DNA of 34,436 nt from Candidatus Avelusimicrobium aviculae (GCA_944324655.1 CALUXF010000017.1:1-34436); one strand, 5' to 3'; numbered from the stretch's first letter, positions 1 to 9,131 are shown. The notes: a model not told the origin generated them from the sequence alone. Numbers and translations: made by a program.

Positions 1-419
1 ATTAATTTGCCAAACAACAGCCCCGCAAACAAAATGAGCACTGAGACAAACAACGTGGGAATAAACGCCAGAAAACGGGTAAATAAATCCCGTATAACGG
101 CCAAATGCAGAAAATCCGCCGCCAACACGATAGCGTAAAAGATAACCGCCCACGCCAATATAAACGAAATAATATACGTGGGGGATTTGCCCAACCCAAA
201 CCGCACGCACAGCTCATTAATGCCGATTTTGGAAGTCTTGTCATCAAAAGAAATTTTATTAAGCAGTTTTTTAGTCCACGAGCTGACAAAGCGGGACAAA
301 TACAACCCAATTACCAAAATAAAAAGGGCAACCACCACCTCAAACAAAAATTTGAGGCCCGTCTGCCCGATAACGGTCAAATGTTCGGTTATATTGTTGG
401 AAATGGCTTCAATATCCAT
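1..419 (-). CDS. Mechanosensitive-channel / conserved-TM-helix family membrane protein, N-terminal part only
   Basis: The reading frame opens with ATG at 419 and runs off the window edge, giving about 139 residues and no stop. The visible part has three hydrophobic segments: one near residues 20-40 (FLFEVVVALFILVIGLYL), one near 75-97 and one near 105-138 (IPTLFVSVLILFAGLLFGK). Between the first two is a charged stretch with KKLLNKISFDDKTSKIGIN. This layout resembles the conserved TM-helix repeat (PF05552) and the N-terminal membrane part of small-conductance mechanosensitive channels, which gate on membrane tension in the inner membrane. The pore helix and beta domain lie outside the window, so family assignment is tentative. 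GGAGGA lies at 426-431, and TGCTACAAT (449-441) gives an extended -10. It is divergent from recG. Confidence 0.6.
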   Translation of the reverse strand, partial: MDIEAISNNITEHLTVIGQTGLKFLFEVVVALFILVIGLYLSRFVSSWTKKLLNKISFDDKTSKIGINELCVRFGLGKSPTYIISFILAWAVIFYAIVLAADFLHLAVIRDLFTRFLAFIPTLFVSVLILFAGLLFGKL

Positions 420-440
420 AAAAAGTCCTCCTTTTGTTTC

Positions 441-449
441 ATTGTAGCA
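441..449 (-). promoter_or_regulatory. Extended -10 promoter of the mechanosensitive-channel gene
   Basis: On the minus strand this reads TGCTACAAT, an extended -10 (TGn plus hexamer). The predicted start near 434 gives a leader of about 15 bases that carries GGAGGA. No convincing -35 hexamer is visible. Confidence 0.4.
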
Positions 450-505
450 AAAATCCATTAAAGCGTATCAAATATCCTCCTGATATACGCCGCACAAAGT
501 GTTTT

Positions 506-514
506 TGCTAAAAT
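506..514 (+). promoter_or_regulatory. Extended -10 promoter of recG
   Basis: The sequence TGCTAAAAT ends at 514. The predicted transcript would start near 521 and begin directly with the AAGGA ribosome binding site at 521-525, so the leader is only about 12 bases before the GTG start codon. No clear -35 hexamer is seen. Confidence 0.45.
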
Positions 515-532
515 ATAAAAAAGGATTTTCCC

Positions 533-2626
533 GTGACAAAAAACCCCTTGCAATATTTAAAAGGCGTAGGCCCCGCCAAAGCCAAACTGTTTGAAAAGCT
601 GGAAATATCCACGCTTACGGATTTGCTGCATTACTATCCCCGCACTTATCAGGACCGGCGCCTCAACCAACCCCCCAACGATTATAACTCCGGCCAGCTT
701 ACCGTTTTTAAAGGCCGCGTACTCAACAGCCGGGAAATCCCCGCCCGCAATATCCTTATTTTTAAAGCATTTTTAGAAGATGAAAGAGGCCGACAAATAG
801 AATGCACCTGGTTTAAAAAAAGAATGTATGGGCGTTTTCGTTTTGATCCGTTTTATCAATTAAAAAAAGATTTCAAAATCAATGCGGAGGTATGGGTCAT
901 CGGCCGTCCGGAAAACCGCAACAATTTTTTTGGGGATAAAATAAACGTGGACGAATATTACCCCGTGTCTGACCCGCAATGCGCTTTGCACGCCGGGCGC
1001 ATTACACCCGTCTACGCTCTAACCGAAGGGCTTACCAACAAGCAATTCCGCCAGTTTATGCACGAGGCTTTGCAAACGGACACCTTAAATACAGAGCCGG
1101 AAATCCTCCCCCCTTCCCTCTTGCAAAAACGCAAACTGCTGGGCAGCGCGCAAGCGTTAAAAGGGATACATTTCCCCGGCAGTCTGACGGAGCTGGACGC
1201 CGCCAAAGCCCGCCTGGCGTATGAAGAATTTTTGCTTTTGGCCACCGCCTGGGGCATTAAACGCACCCAAACCAAAGTGCTGGAAAAGGGGTATCGCTAC
1301 ACCTTGAAAAGGAGCCTGCTTACCCCCTTTCGCCAAAATTTAGGGTTTGATTTTACAAACAGCCAAAAACACGTAATTAACGAGATTTTCCGGGATTTAC
1401 AATCCCCCCGCCCCATGAACCGCCTTTTACAAGGGGACGTGGGATCGGGCAAAACGGTGGTGGCGCTTTCCGCCATGCTGCTGGCGGCGGAAAACGGCTA
1501 TCAATCCGCCCTCATGGCCCCTACCGAAATTTTGGCGGAGCAACATTTTATCACCTTTGGAAAACTGCTTAAAAGCCTAGGCGTAAAAACAGCCATTTTA
1601 ACTTCCAGCACCAAAGCCGCCGCCAAAAAGAAAATACTAAAAGAATTGGCGGAAGGAAAAATACAAATTATCGTGGGCACTCATTCTTTAATCCAAGAAG
1701 ACGTGCAATTTGCCACCCTGCGCCTGGCGGTAATAGACGAACAGCACCGCTTTGGCGTACGCCAAAGAAGCCTGCTTAAGGAAAAAACCGCTAAGTTGGA
1801 TTTACTCACCATGACCGCTACCCCCATTCCCCGCACGTTGGCTTTGGCTTTTTATGGGGATTTGGAAGTTTCCACCATTAGCGAGCTTCCCCCCGGCCGC
1901 CGCCCCATAAAAACGGAAAGCGCCACGGAAAAACTGGCTTTTACGCGCGTGGCGCAAGAAGTGCAAAACGGGCGCCAGGCTTATATTGTTTACCCGCTTA
2001 TTGAAGAGAGCGAAAAAATATCCGCCAAAGCAGTAAGCGAAGAATTTGAAAAACTAAAAACCGTTTTTCCCCAGTTTAAATTGGCCATGCTGCACGGCCA
2101 AATGAGCCAGGAAGAAAAAGAAGCCGTCATGGCGGATTTTGCCTCCCACAAGACGGACATTTTGGTAGCCACCCCGGTTATTGAGGTAGGCATAGACGTT
2201 AAAAACGCTACGGTCATGGTGATTGAAAATGCCGAACGCTTTGGCCTGGCCAGCCTGCACCAGCTGCGCGGGCGCGTGGGCCGCGGGGAGCATGAAAGTT
2301 ACTGTATTTTAGTCCCCCAGCATGCGGGCAGCGTGGCTAAAGAACGGGTGGACATCATCTGCCGCACGAGCGACGGCTTTAAAATTGGAGAGCGCGATAT
2401 GCAGCTGCGCGGCCCGGGGGAAATTTTAGGCACCCGCCAAAGCGGGGAGCTGGAATTTAAAGCGGGAGACTTTTTTAAAGACCGCGACATCTTAACCTGG
2501 GCGATACAAGACCGTGATGAGCTTTTATCGCAAGACCCGTCTTTATCCCAACCCCAGCACGCGCTTTTTAAAGCCCGCCTGATCCAGCTGTATGAAAAGA
2601 ACTGGCATCTGATAGATTTAAGCTAA
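533..2626 (+). CDS. recG: ATP-dependent DNA helicase RecG
   Basis: RecG remodels stalled replication forks and branch-migrates Holliday junctions in the cytoplasm. The 697-residue length is typical. The N-terminal wedge/OB region begins with LKGVGPAKAKLFEKLEI. The Walker A motif GDVGSGKT is near residues 300-308. The Walker B variant DEQH is near 402-405, within VIDEQHRFGVRQR. Motif III (MTATPIPRTLAL) follows near 425, and motif VI lies in LRGRVGRGEHESYC. The C-terminal part has the RecG-type ERDMQLRGPGEILGTRQSG sequence. The start is GTG at 533, chosen because AAGGA lies seven bases upstream and the wedge domain starts immediately after. It is monocistronic and ends at a terminator shared with the convergent metG. 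Confidence 0.97.
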   Translation: MTKNPLQYLKGVGPAKAKLFEKLEISTLTDLLHYYPRTYQDRRLNQPPNDYNSGQLTVFKGRVLNSREIPARNILIFKAFLEDERGRQIECTWFKKRMYGRFRFDPFYQLKKDFKINAEVWVIGRPENRNNFFGDKINVDEYYPVSDPQCALHAGRITPVYALTEGLTNKQFRQFMHEALQTDTLNTEPEILPPSLLQKRKLLGSAQALKGIHFPGSLTELDAAKARLAYEEFLLLATAWGIKRTQTKVLEKGYRYTLKRSLLTPFRQNLGFDFTNSQKHVINEIFRDLQSPRPMNRLLQGDVGSGKTVVALSAMLLAAENGYQSALMAPTEILAEQHFITFGKLLKSLGVKTAILTSSTKAAAKKKILKELAEGKIQIIVGTHSLIQEDVQFATLRLAVIDEQHRFGVRQRSLLKEKTAKLDLLTMTATPIPRTLALAFYGDLEVSTISELPPGRRPIKTESATEKLAFTRVAQEVQNGRQAYIVYPLIEESEKISAKAVSEEFEKLKTVFPQFKLAMLHGQMSQEEKEAVMADFASHKTDILVATPVIEVGIDVKNATVMVIENAERFGLASLHQLRGRVGRGEHESYCILVPQHAGSVAKERVDIICRTSDGFKIGERDMQLRGPGEILGTRQSGELEFKAGDFFKDRDILTWAIQDRDELLSQDPSLSQPQHALFKARLIQLYEKNWHLIDLS

Positions 2627-2650
2627 AAAACCGGTTATTCTTTACGCAAA

Positions 2651-2674
2651 AACCCCGGCTTTCCAGCCGGGGTT
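2651..2674. terminator. Bidirectional intrinsic terminator between recG and metG
   Basis: A perfect 10-bp stem, AACCCCGGCT/AGCCGGGGTT, surrounds a TTCC loop. It is flanked by an A run on the left and TTTT on the right, so it can stop recG rightward and metG leftward. Confidence 0.85.
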
Positions 2675-2703
2675 TTACATCATATCTATTGATAAACGTC
2701 TGC

Positions 2704-4209
2704 TTATTTGTCTTCCAACCGCGGAAAAAGCGGCGGATATTTTTCAATTTTTCCCGGCAACAGCCGCTTTTGCATTTCTTTGGCAATGGTGGGCATAAAC
2801 GGCTCCAGCCACAGCGCCACGCGGCGCAGGCCGCCCACCAATTCCAACAGAACCGCTTTGGCGGCTTCGGGGTCCGTCTTAGCAAGCACCCAGGGTTTTT
2901 TATCGTCCACCAATTTATTTAAATCGCCGCCGTAGCCGTAAATGGCTTCCAATACTTTGTCAAAAGCCAGTTCATCGTAAGCTTTATCAATCGTTTGTTC
3001 CACTTCATCCGCTTTTTTAAGCAAGGGATAGTCTCCCTCAATTTTTTCAGGCAGTTCACCAATATTTTTGGCGGCCATATTCAGCGTGCGGGAAAGCAGG
3101 TTGCCTATATTGTTGGCCAAGTCTGAATTATAACGGTTCTTAAAACTTTCCATGGAAAAATCCCCGTCCTGCCCAAAAGGCACTTCCCTAAACAAGAAAG
3201 CGCGAAGCGGGTCCGTACCGTACTTGGCGGCTACTTCGGCCGGGTCCACAATATTGCCCAAGGATTTGGACATTTTCTCCCCTTCCACCGTCCACCAGCC
3301 GTGGGCAAACACTTTTTTAGGAAGCGGCAGCCCCAACGCCATCAGCATGGCGGGCCAAATCACCGCGTGAAAGCGGAAAATTTCTTTCCCCACCATATGC
3401 AAATCAGCCGGCCATAAATCTTCAAACTTATCGGCGCGGATTTGTTTTAGCTGGGCTTCGTGCTCCGCCTTGTCTTCACAAATCAGCGTGCCGTATCCGG
3501 CGGCGGAAACGTAGTTAATCAACGCGTCAAACCATACATATACCGTATGCGCCGGGTTGGACAACACCGGCACCCCCCATTTTACCTTGGTGCGGGTGAC
3601 GGACAAATCCTGCAGGCCGCCTTTTACAAAGTTAATAATTTCGTTGGCGCGGAACTTGGGGCTTAAAAAGCCGGGGTTTTCTTCATAAAACTTAAGCAAA
3701 GCGTCCTGATAGCGGGACAATTTAAAAAAGTAGGTTTCCTCATGCACGTCCGTCAGCGGGCGTTTGTGCACGGGGCACAGGCCGCCTTCCAGCATTTCGC
3801 TTTCGTTGTAATACTGCTCGCAGGACAGGCAATATTTGCCGCAATAGGAACCTAAATAAATGTCTCCGCTTTTTAACAATTTTTCAAAAATGGCCTGTAC
3901 CACATGCTCGTGTTTGGCGTCCGTAGTGCGGATAAAGTCGTCATAAGAAATGTTAAGCGTTTTCCACATTTCTTTGTATTTGGCGGATACTTCATCCGTC
4001 CATTCTTTGGGGGAAACCCCTTTGGAAGCGGCGGATTTTTCAATATTGGCGCCGTGTTCGTCCGTACCGGTTAAAAAGCGTACGTCCAGCCCTTTCTGCC
4101 GTTTATGGCGGGCCAGCACATCCAGCGCAATGGTGGTGTACGCATGCCCGATATGCGGGACGGAATTCACATAATAAATAGGGGTGGTAATATAACATTT
4201 TTTAGTCAT
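2704..4209 (-). CDS. metG: Methionyl-tRNA synthetase
   Basis: This class I synthetase charges tRNA-Met. The HIGH motif is PHIGHAYT (H19-H22) and the signature KMSKS is at residues 312-316. The single zinc-knuckle region, with CGKYCLSCEQYY and then CPVH, follows near residues 125-150. The protein is 501 residues long and ends soon after the anticodon-binding helical domain, so it lacks the C-terminal Trbp111-like dimerisation and tRNA-binding domain of the longer bacterial enzymes. It is the last gene of the kdsC-tmk-holB-metG run. Its ATG lies 12 bases after the holB stop, and CGGAGA in that gap serves as ribosome binding site. Confidence 0.97.
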   Translation of the reverse strand: MTKKCYITTPIYYVNSVPHIGHAYTTIALDVLARHKRQKGLDVRFLTGTDEHGANIEKSAASKGVSPKEWTDEVSAKYKEMWKTLNISYDDFIRTTDAKHEHVVQAIFEKLLKSGDIYLGSYCGKYCLSCEQYYNESEMLEGGLCPVHKRPLTDVHEETYFFKLSRYQDALLKFYEENPGFLSPKFRANEIINFVKGGLQDLSVTRTKVKWGVPVLSNPAHTVYVWFDALINYVSAAGYGTLICEDKAEHEAQLKQIRADKFEDLWPADLHMVGKEIFRFHAVIWPAMLMALGLPLPKKVFAHGWWTVEGEKMSKSLGNIVDPAEVAAKYGTDPLRAFLFREVPFGQDGDFSMESFKNRYNSDLANNIGNLLSRTLNMAAKNIGELPEKIEGDYPLLKKADEVEQTIDKAYDELAFDKVLEAIYGYGGDLNKLVDDKKPWVLAKTDPEAAKAVLLELVGGLRRVALWLEPFMPTIAKEMQKRLLPGKIEKYPPLFPRLEDK

Positions 4210-4221
4210 GGCAGTCTCCGG

Positions 4222-5226
4222 TTAATCAAAAATCTTTACATTTATTCCGTCCAAGCTCATCAGGGCGGTTTCCAACACTAACGCGGGCGAAACGTTGCGC
4301 GTAATGGCCCGTTTGTAATCTTCAAATTTTTTTAAGTCCCGGCGCATGGCGGCGGCTTGGGCCGGGTCGGTCTCCTGCCGCCAAGACTGGTGCAGCGCCG
4401 CAAGCAATACATCCAACACGCTTTGCGCCTCCGTGCGCGACAGCGCCAGCGTGCGCGACAGCGCCCCCGCCACCGCGCAAGGCCACGCGGCCCCCTGCTC
4501 CGCTGAAGCCAACAGCTCCAGCGCCTGCGAAGCTTTCAGCGCGCGCGCCACGGACCCGCCGGAATATTTGGCGGCCAATTGGGCGTAAGGCACTTCTTGC
4601 TGGGAAGCGGACAAAATCTTTTCCACCGTTTCCCCCGCCAGCGGCGCAAAAGCCAGCGGCTGGCAGCGCGACAAAATGGTTTTAAGCATGGTGGCGCGTT
4701 TGGAAGTAATTAAAATCCACAATGTTTTATAGGGCGGCTCTTCTATAAATTTAAGCAGCGCGTTGGCAGCAGCCGCCTGCATGGTTTGCGCGGCGTCTAT
4801 AATAAGCACCTTCCAGCCGCCCGCCACCGCTTTTTGTTGGGATTTGGCCGTTACGTCGCGTATGGTATCTACGTTAATATGCTGCTGTTTGGCAAGTTCT
4901 TTTTCCAGTTCTTCCTCATAGCCTTTGCTGGAAAAATCTTTTTTCACTTCCAAGCGGGCTTGGTACAAAAAATCGGCAAACACCACATCGGGGTGCGTGC
5001 CCTGGCCGATGGCACGGCAGCTTTGGCAAACCCCGCAGCTGTCCCCGCGCGCACGGGCGGAAGAGTCCAAACAATTGAGCGCCTTGGCAAATTCCAAAGC
5101 GGTTTTGGCTTTGCCTATGCCTTCCTCGCCAAAAAAGAGCATCGCCCCGGGGACCTTTCCCCCCGCCGCAAGCCCTTTTAAGTAAGAAACGGCCTTTTCC
5201 TGGCCTAAAATATCAGCAAACGGCAT
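4222..5226 (-). CDS. holB: DNA polymerase III subunit delta'
   Basis: Delta' is the stator of the clamp loader that places the beta sliding clamp on primed DNA. The protein starts MPFADILGQEKAV, the usual start of this AAA+ family. It has a P-loop-like GEEGIGKAKT near residue 33, a zinc-binding cysteine cluster ending CGVCQSC near residues 65-72, the segment NALLKFIEEPP, and the SRC-type sensor ILSRCQ. It is 334 residues from ATG 5226. A TTG at 5238 would add MWGQ and overlap tmk further. I prefer the ATG because of its codon, the family alignment and the GGGGG just upstream. The gene overlaps the tmk 3' end by 14 bases, implying translational coupling. The start choice is the main uncertainty. 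Confidence 0.93.
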   Translation of the reverse strand: MPFADILGQEKAVSYLKGLAAGGKVPGAMLFFGEEGIGKAKTALEFAKALNCLDSSARARGDSCGVCQSCRAIGQGTHPDVVFADFLYQARLEVKKDFSSKGYEEELEKELAKQQHINVDTIRDVTAKSQQKAVAGGWKVLIIDAAQTMQAAAANALLKFIEEPPYKTLWILITSKRATMLKTILSRCQPLAFAPLAGETVEKILSASQQEVPYAQLAAKYSGGSVARALKASQALELLASAEQGAAWPCAVAGALSRTLALSRTEAQSVLDVLLAALHQSWRQETDPAQAAAMRRDLKKFEDYKRAITRNVSPALVLETALMSLDGINVKIFD

Positions 5227-5845
5227 CTGCCCCCACAATATGGTGCTTGGCTAACAGACCAACCACCTGACGTTGTATTTCATCTACATTGCGGTCCGCA
5301 TCCACCAAATAAGCATTGGGCGTACGGGCGATTAACTCTTGATAGCCTTGGCGCATTTTTTGGCGGAAAGCAAGGTCTTCTTGTTCCAAACGATCTGAAA
5401 ACAAATACTCTCCGCGTTCGGTAAAATACTTATCTGACATTAAAAACACCAAAGTTAAATCCGGCTTAAGACCCAGGGTAGCTATTTGGTTCAGCGTTTC
5501 AATGGTTTTTAAATCTATGCCGCGGCCATAGCCCTGGTAAGCGCAGGTGGACATGGTGTAGCGTTCACAAATAACAATTTTTCCGGCTTCCAGCGCGGGT
5601 AAAATTTTCTCCTGCGTGTGTTGGGAGCGGGATGCCTCATACAAAAACAATTCCGCCATGGGGCGCACGTCCAGCCCCGGCTCCAGCACAATTTGGCGTA
5701 TACGTTCCGCCGTGGGGGTGCCGCCCGGTTCGCGCGTAAGAAGCACATCATATCCGCGCGCCAAAAAATAGTTATATAACAACTTGGCCTGGGTGGATTT
5801 GCCGCACCGGTCCGGCCCTTCCAAAACAATAAATTTACCTTTCAT
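5213..5845 (-). CDS. tmk: Thymidylate kinase
   Basis: This enzyme phosphorylates dTMP to dTDP. At 210 residues it is normal in size. The P-loop is EGPDRCGKST (residues 9-18), followed by TREPGGTP near 37-44. The DRY-type motif is changed to ERY (E94-R95-Y96), with CAYQGYGRG next. The P-loop carries Arg13 where E. coli-type enzymes usually have a small residue. That feature is associated with the yeast/human type I class. A LID with ERGEYLFSDR near residue 140 is still Arg-containing. The gene starts 16 bases after the kdsC stop with GGCAGG upstream, and its end overlaps holB. Pairing tmk with holB is common in bacteria. Confidence 0.95.
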   Translation of the reverse strand: MKGKFIVLEGPDRCGKSTQAKLLYNYFLARGYDVLLTREPGGTPTAERIRQIVLEPGLDVRPMAELFLYEASRSQHTQEKILPALEAGKIVICERYTMSTCAYQGYGRGIDLKTIETLNQIATLGLKPDLTLVFLMSDKYFTERGEYLFSDRLEQEDLAFRQKMRQGYQELIARTPNAYLVDADRNVDEIQRQVVGLLAKHHIVGADAVC

Positions 5846-5861
5846 AAATAAAACCTGCCGT

Positions 5862-6464
5862 TTAAGAAATGCCTTCCTGCGAGGTAATAATCTGCAGCTG
5901 CGGGAGGGAGTATCCCTTCCAAGAAGAGTTTTTTATACACTCTATCAACGGCTCCAGCTTGCCTTGGGCATCTAAAATAAGGTCCGTCATTTCGCGGTAG
6001 GCGCCGTCCCCCCCTTGGCGGGAAGTAATATAATGGGCCGCTTTTTTCACCTGCTCCACCGCGTTGGGCACCGTAACGGCTAAACCCACTTTTAATAAGA
6101 GGGGCAAATCCGTTATATCGTCCCCAATAAAAGCCACTTCTTCCGGGCGGAGATTCTCCCTTTTCAAAATATCTTCCAGCGGGCCCGTTTTAGTTAAAAA
6201 CCCCTGGTAAATATAAGAAAAACCCAACGCCCGCGCCCGGTACACGGTAGAGGGATGACGGCGGCCCGTAATAATACCCTGCTTAATTCCGCAGGATACA
6301 CACATGCGGGAAGCTATGCCGTCTAATGCGTTGAAAGTCTTAAATTCGTCCACACGGCCGTCGGGCAGGGCAAAAAAATTCAATTTGCCGTCCGTAAGTA
6401 TACCATCCACATCGGTTAATATGGCCTTTATCTTGGCGGCGCGTGCGCGCAATTCTTCGTTCAT
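5862..6464 (-). CDS. kdsC: 3-deoxy-D-manno-octulosonate 8-phosphate phosphatase (KdsC-type HAD)
   Basis: KdsC hydrolyses Kdo-8-phosphate to Kdo for the LPS inner core. The HAD nucleophile pair is in TDVDGILTDG (D18, D20). The cap-less C1-type layout includes KTFNALDGIASRM, the motif-II region GIITGRRHPST, the lysine segment KTGPLEDIL, and the metal motif GDDITDLPLL near 117-125. Late KdsC-specific features are YITSRQGGDGAYREMTDLIL and a length of 200 residues. It heads the operon with tmk, holB and metG. No Shine-Dalgarno sequence is visible, and the predicted leader is only about five bases. Related HAD phosphatases (YrbI-like sugar phosphatases) are the main alternative. Confidence 0.88.
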   Translation of the reverse strand: MNEELRARAAKIKAILTDVDGILTDGKLNFFALPDGRVDEFKTFNALDGIASRMCVSCGIKQGIITGRRHPSTVYRARALGFSYIYQGFLTKTGPLEDILKRENLRPEEVAFIGDDITDLPLLLKVGLAVTVPNAVEQVKKAAHYITSRQGGDGAYREMTDLILDAQGKLEPLIECIKNSSWKGYSLPQLQIITSQEGIS

Positions 6465-6475
6465 ATATATTAGGT

Positions 6476-6484
6476 ATTATACCA
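6476..6484 (-). promoter_or_regulatory. Extended -10 promoter of the kdsC operon
   Basis: The minus strand reads TGGTATAAT, a consensus extended -10. The hexamer ends 11 bases before the kdsC ATG, predicting a leader of about five bases without a ribosome binding site. Confidence 0.5.
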
Positions 6485-6520
6485 AAAACGAGGGGCCGGG
6501 TTTTGCGCTTAGAACAGGCC

Positions 6521-6548
6521 TTACCTGGCGGTTTTATTTTTATATAAT
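6521..6548 (+). promoter_or_regulatory. Promoter of clpC-recA
   Basis: A consensus TATAAT lies at 6543-6548, with a weak -35 (TTACCT, 6521-6526) 16 bases upstream. The predicted leader runs from about 6555 to the ATG at 6580 and contains CAGGGG. No CIRCE or CtsR-like operator is seen. Confidence 0.45.
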
Positions 6549-6579
6549 GAATGTAAGAGTTTTTTATCAGGGGTTAAAA

Positions 6580-9111
6580 ATGCCAAAAAGATTTACAGAA
6601 AATGCGCAAAAAATTATTCTCATCGCGCAGGAAGAAGCCAAACGTTTAAACCATGACTATGTAGGCACGGAACATATTTTGCTGGGGCTGGCGGCCATAG
6701 ACGGCACCGTTTCCGGCAAGATTTTAACCGGCTTGGGGATTACCTTTCGTAAAATACGTTTAGAAATTGAAAAGATGATCGGCATTGGGGACACTATTAT
6801 GCTGCTGGGGGAAATTCCGTTTACGCCCAGAGCCAAAAAAGTGTTGGAATTCTCGGTGGAAGAATCCCAAATGCTGGCTACGGAATACATCGGCACGGAA
6901 CACATTTTACTGGGATTAATCCGGGAAGAAGAAGGCATGGCCTGCAAAATTTTGGAAAATTTAGGCCTTAGCTTAAATACCGTGCGCGAAAGCGTATTAA
7001 ATTATATAGGCGATGCCGAACCCGGGGATTTGACGGAAGACCTGTCGGATATCCCCCAGGAAATGAATCTGCCCAACCGGGAAGATTCCCTGCGCAAAGC
7101 GGCGCCCGGCAAAAAGAAAAGCAAAACCCCCACGCTGGACGAATACACCCGCGATTTAACCGCCCTGGCCAAAGCCGGCAGTTTGGACCCGGTCATCGGC
7201 CGTGAGGAAGAAATAGAACGCCTGGTACAGATTTTAGCCCGCCGCACCAAAAACAACCCGGTTTTATTGGGTGAACCCGGCGTGGGCAAAACGGCCATTG
7301 TGGAAGGGCTGGCCCAAAAAATCGCCAAAGGGGAAATTTCCGACGTGCTCAGCGGAAAGCGCCTGCTGGCGTTGGATTTAGCCTCCGCAGTGGCGGGCAC
7401 CAAGTACCGCGGGGAGTTTGAACAGCGTTTAAAGAACATTATTGATGAAATTTCCGCCGCCCAAGACGCCATTATTTTTATTGATGAGCTGCACACCATT
7501 ATAGGGGCCGGCGCGGCGGAAGGGTCTATAGACGCGTCCAACATGTTAAAACCCGCCTTGGCCCGCGGGGAAGTGCAGTGCATCGGCGCCACCACCTTTG
7601 ACGAGTACCGCAAATACATTGAAACCGATACCGCCTTGGAACGCCGTTTCCAGCCCATTACGGTGGACCCGCCGGACATTGAAGAAACTGTTACCATTTT
7701 AAAAGGCATACGTTCCAAGTACGAACAACACCATAAAGTAAAATATACCGATGAGGCCCTCCAGGCCGCCGCCGCCATTGCGGACCGGTATATTACCGAC
7801 CGCGCCATGCCGGATAAAGCCATAGACCTTTTTGACGAAGCCGGCGCACGCGCGCGCCTTAAAAACGCGGTGCTCCCCCCGGAAATTAAAGAGAAGCAAA
7901 AAGAATATACCCAAGCCGTAGAAGAAAAAGACGAGGCGCTCTCCAACAAAGAGTTTGAAAAGGCCGCCGCCGCCAAAGACACCGAGGAACGCCTTAAAAG
8001 CTATATAGAACATTTAAAGAAAAAATGGCAGGAAGAGCGGGACCAAAAACAGCCCGAAGTAACCCAGGAAGACATCGCTTTGGTAGCCAGCAAGTGGACC
8101 GGCATTCCCGTAACGCGCCTGACCCAAAGCGAGACGGACAAAATCCTGCATATGGAAGAACATTTGCATGAGCGTATCATCGGGCAGGAAGAAGCCGTGC
8201 GCGCCGTTTCGCAGGCTATCCGCCGCAACCGCACCGGCTTGGGCAACCCCAAACGCCCGATAGGCGGTTTCCTGTTCCTGGGCCCCACCGGGGTAGGAAA
8301 AACCGAGCTGGCCAAAAGCTTAGCCATGTTTTTATTTGGGGACGAAGACGCCATGATCCGCTTAGACATGTCTGAATACATGGAAAAATTTGCCGTATCC
8401 CGTTTAATTGGGGCGCCTCCAGGCTACGTAGGTTATGAGGAAGGCGGGCAGCTGACCGAGGCCGTACGCCGCCGCCCGTACAGCGTGGTGGTGTTAGACG
8501 AACTAGAAAAAGCCCACCCGGATATTTACAATATTTTATTGCAAGTGCTGGACGAGGGGTATCTGTCTGACAATTTAGGCCACAAGGTAAGCTTTAAAAA
8601 CTGCGTGGTGATTATGACATCCAACGTAGGCGCGCGGGAAATTACCAACAAAGGCAGCAGCTTGGGTTTTGCCGCCAAAAATACGGAAGAACAACAATAC
8701 CAGGATATGCGCCAAGGCGTAATGGACGAAGTAAAGAAAACCTTCAACCCGGAATTTATCAACCGTATTGATGAAATTGTAGTGTTCCATTCGTTAAATA
8801 AAGACAATATCGCCAAAATTTTGGACTTGGCCTTAAAAGACGTGGACGACAAACTGGCGGAAAAAGAATTAACCCTTCAGTTAACCCCGGCCGCCAAAGA
8901 GTTTTTAATAGAACGCGGCTTTGACGCCAAATACGGCGCGCGCCCGCTCTTGCGCACTTTACAGCGCGAATTGGAAGACCCGCTGGCCGAAAATATTTTA
9001 GTCAGCCGTTACGCGCCGGGCACCACCATCCGCGCGGATTTAGACAAATCTTCCAACAAATTAACGTTTAAAAACGCCGCCGCCACGGCTAAACGCGCGG
9101 CGCTGATTTAA
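6580..9111 (+). CDS. clpC: ATP-dependent Clp protease ATP-binding subunit ClpC
   Basis: ClpC is an AAA+ unfoldase that feeds proteins to ClpP. The N-terminal double Clp repeat is seen twice as YVGTEHILLGL and YIGTEHILLGL within residues 1-150. Walker A1 GEPGVGKT is at 231-238, pore loop 1 in GTKYRGEFEQRL near 272, and Walker B1 IIFIDELHT near 300. A coiled middle/UVR-type segment (NKEFEKAAAAKD) lies near 445-480. Walker A2 GPTGVGKT is at 568-575, pore loop 2 GAPPGYVGYEEGG near 611, and VLDELEKAHP near 639. The start is ATG 6580 (MPKRFTENAQ), with CAGGGG just upstream. The frame is open further upstream, but that part lies over the divergent kdsC gene. The protein has 843 residues. The middle insert separates ClpC from ClpA. 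recA follows 20 bases later. Confidence 0.95.
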   Translation: MPKRFTENAQKIILIAQEEAKRLNHDYVGTEHILLGLAAIDGTVSGKILTGLGITFRKIRLEIEKMIGIGDTIMLLGEIPFTPRAKKVLEFSVEESQMLATEYIGTEHILLGLIREEEGMACKILENLGLSLNTVRESVLNYIGDAEPGDLTEDLSDIPQEMNLPNREDSLRKAAPGKKKSKTPTLDEYTRDLTALAKAGSLDPVIGREEEIERLVQILARRTKNNPVLLGEPGVGKTAIVEGLAQKIAKGEISDVLSGKRLLALDLASAVAGTKYRGEFEQRLKNIIDEISAAQDAIIFIDELHTIIGAGAAEGSIDASNMLKPALARGEVQCIGATTFDEYRKYIETDTALERRFQPITVDPPDIEETVTILKGIRSKYEQHHKVKYTDEALQAAAAIADRYITDRAMPDKAIDLFDEAGARARLKNAVLPPEIKEKQKEYTQAVEEKDEALSNKEFEKAAAAKDTEERLKSYIEHLKKKWQEERDQKQPEVTQEDIALVASKWTGIPVTRLTQSETDKILHMEEHLHERIIGQEEAVRAVSQAIRRNRTGLGNPKRPIGGFLFLGPTGVGKTELAKSLAMFLFGDEDAMIRLDMSEYMEKFAVSRLIGAPPGYVGYEEGGQLTEAVRRRPYSVVVLDELEKAHPDIYNILLQVLDEGYLSDNLGHKVSFKNCVVIMTSNVGAREITNKGSSLGFAAKNTEEQQYQDMRQGVMDEVKKTFNPEFINRIDEIVVFHSLNKDNIAKILDLALKDVDDKLAEKELTLQLTPAAKEFLIERGFDAKYGARPLLRTLQRELEDPLAENILVSRYAPGTTIRADLDKSSNKLTFKNAAATAKRAALI

Positions 9112-9131
9112 CATTTTAAGGAGAAACCATC

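Noticed and set aside
6304-6579. N-terminal extension of clpC by 92 codons
   Set aside because: It runs antisense through kdsC and the intergenic promoter, whereas ATG 6580 has a ribosome binding site and starts the normal ClpC sequence.
7002-7982. 326-codon minus-strand reading frame
   Set aside because: It lies wholly antisense to clpC, is serine-rich shadow sequence and shows no domain; clpC motifs explain the DNA.
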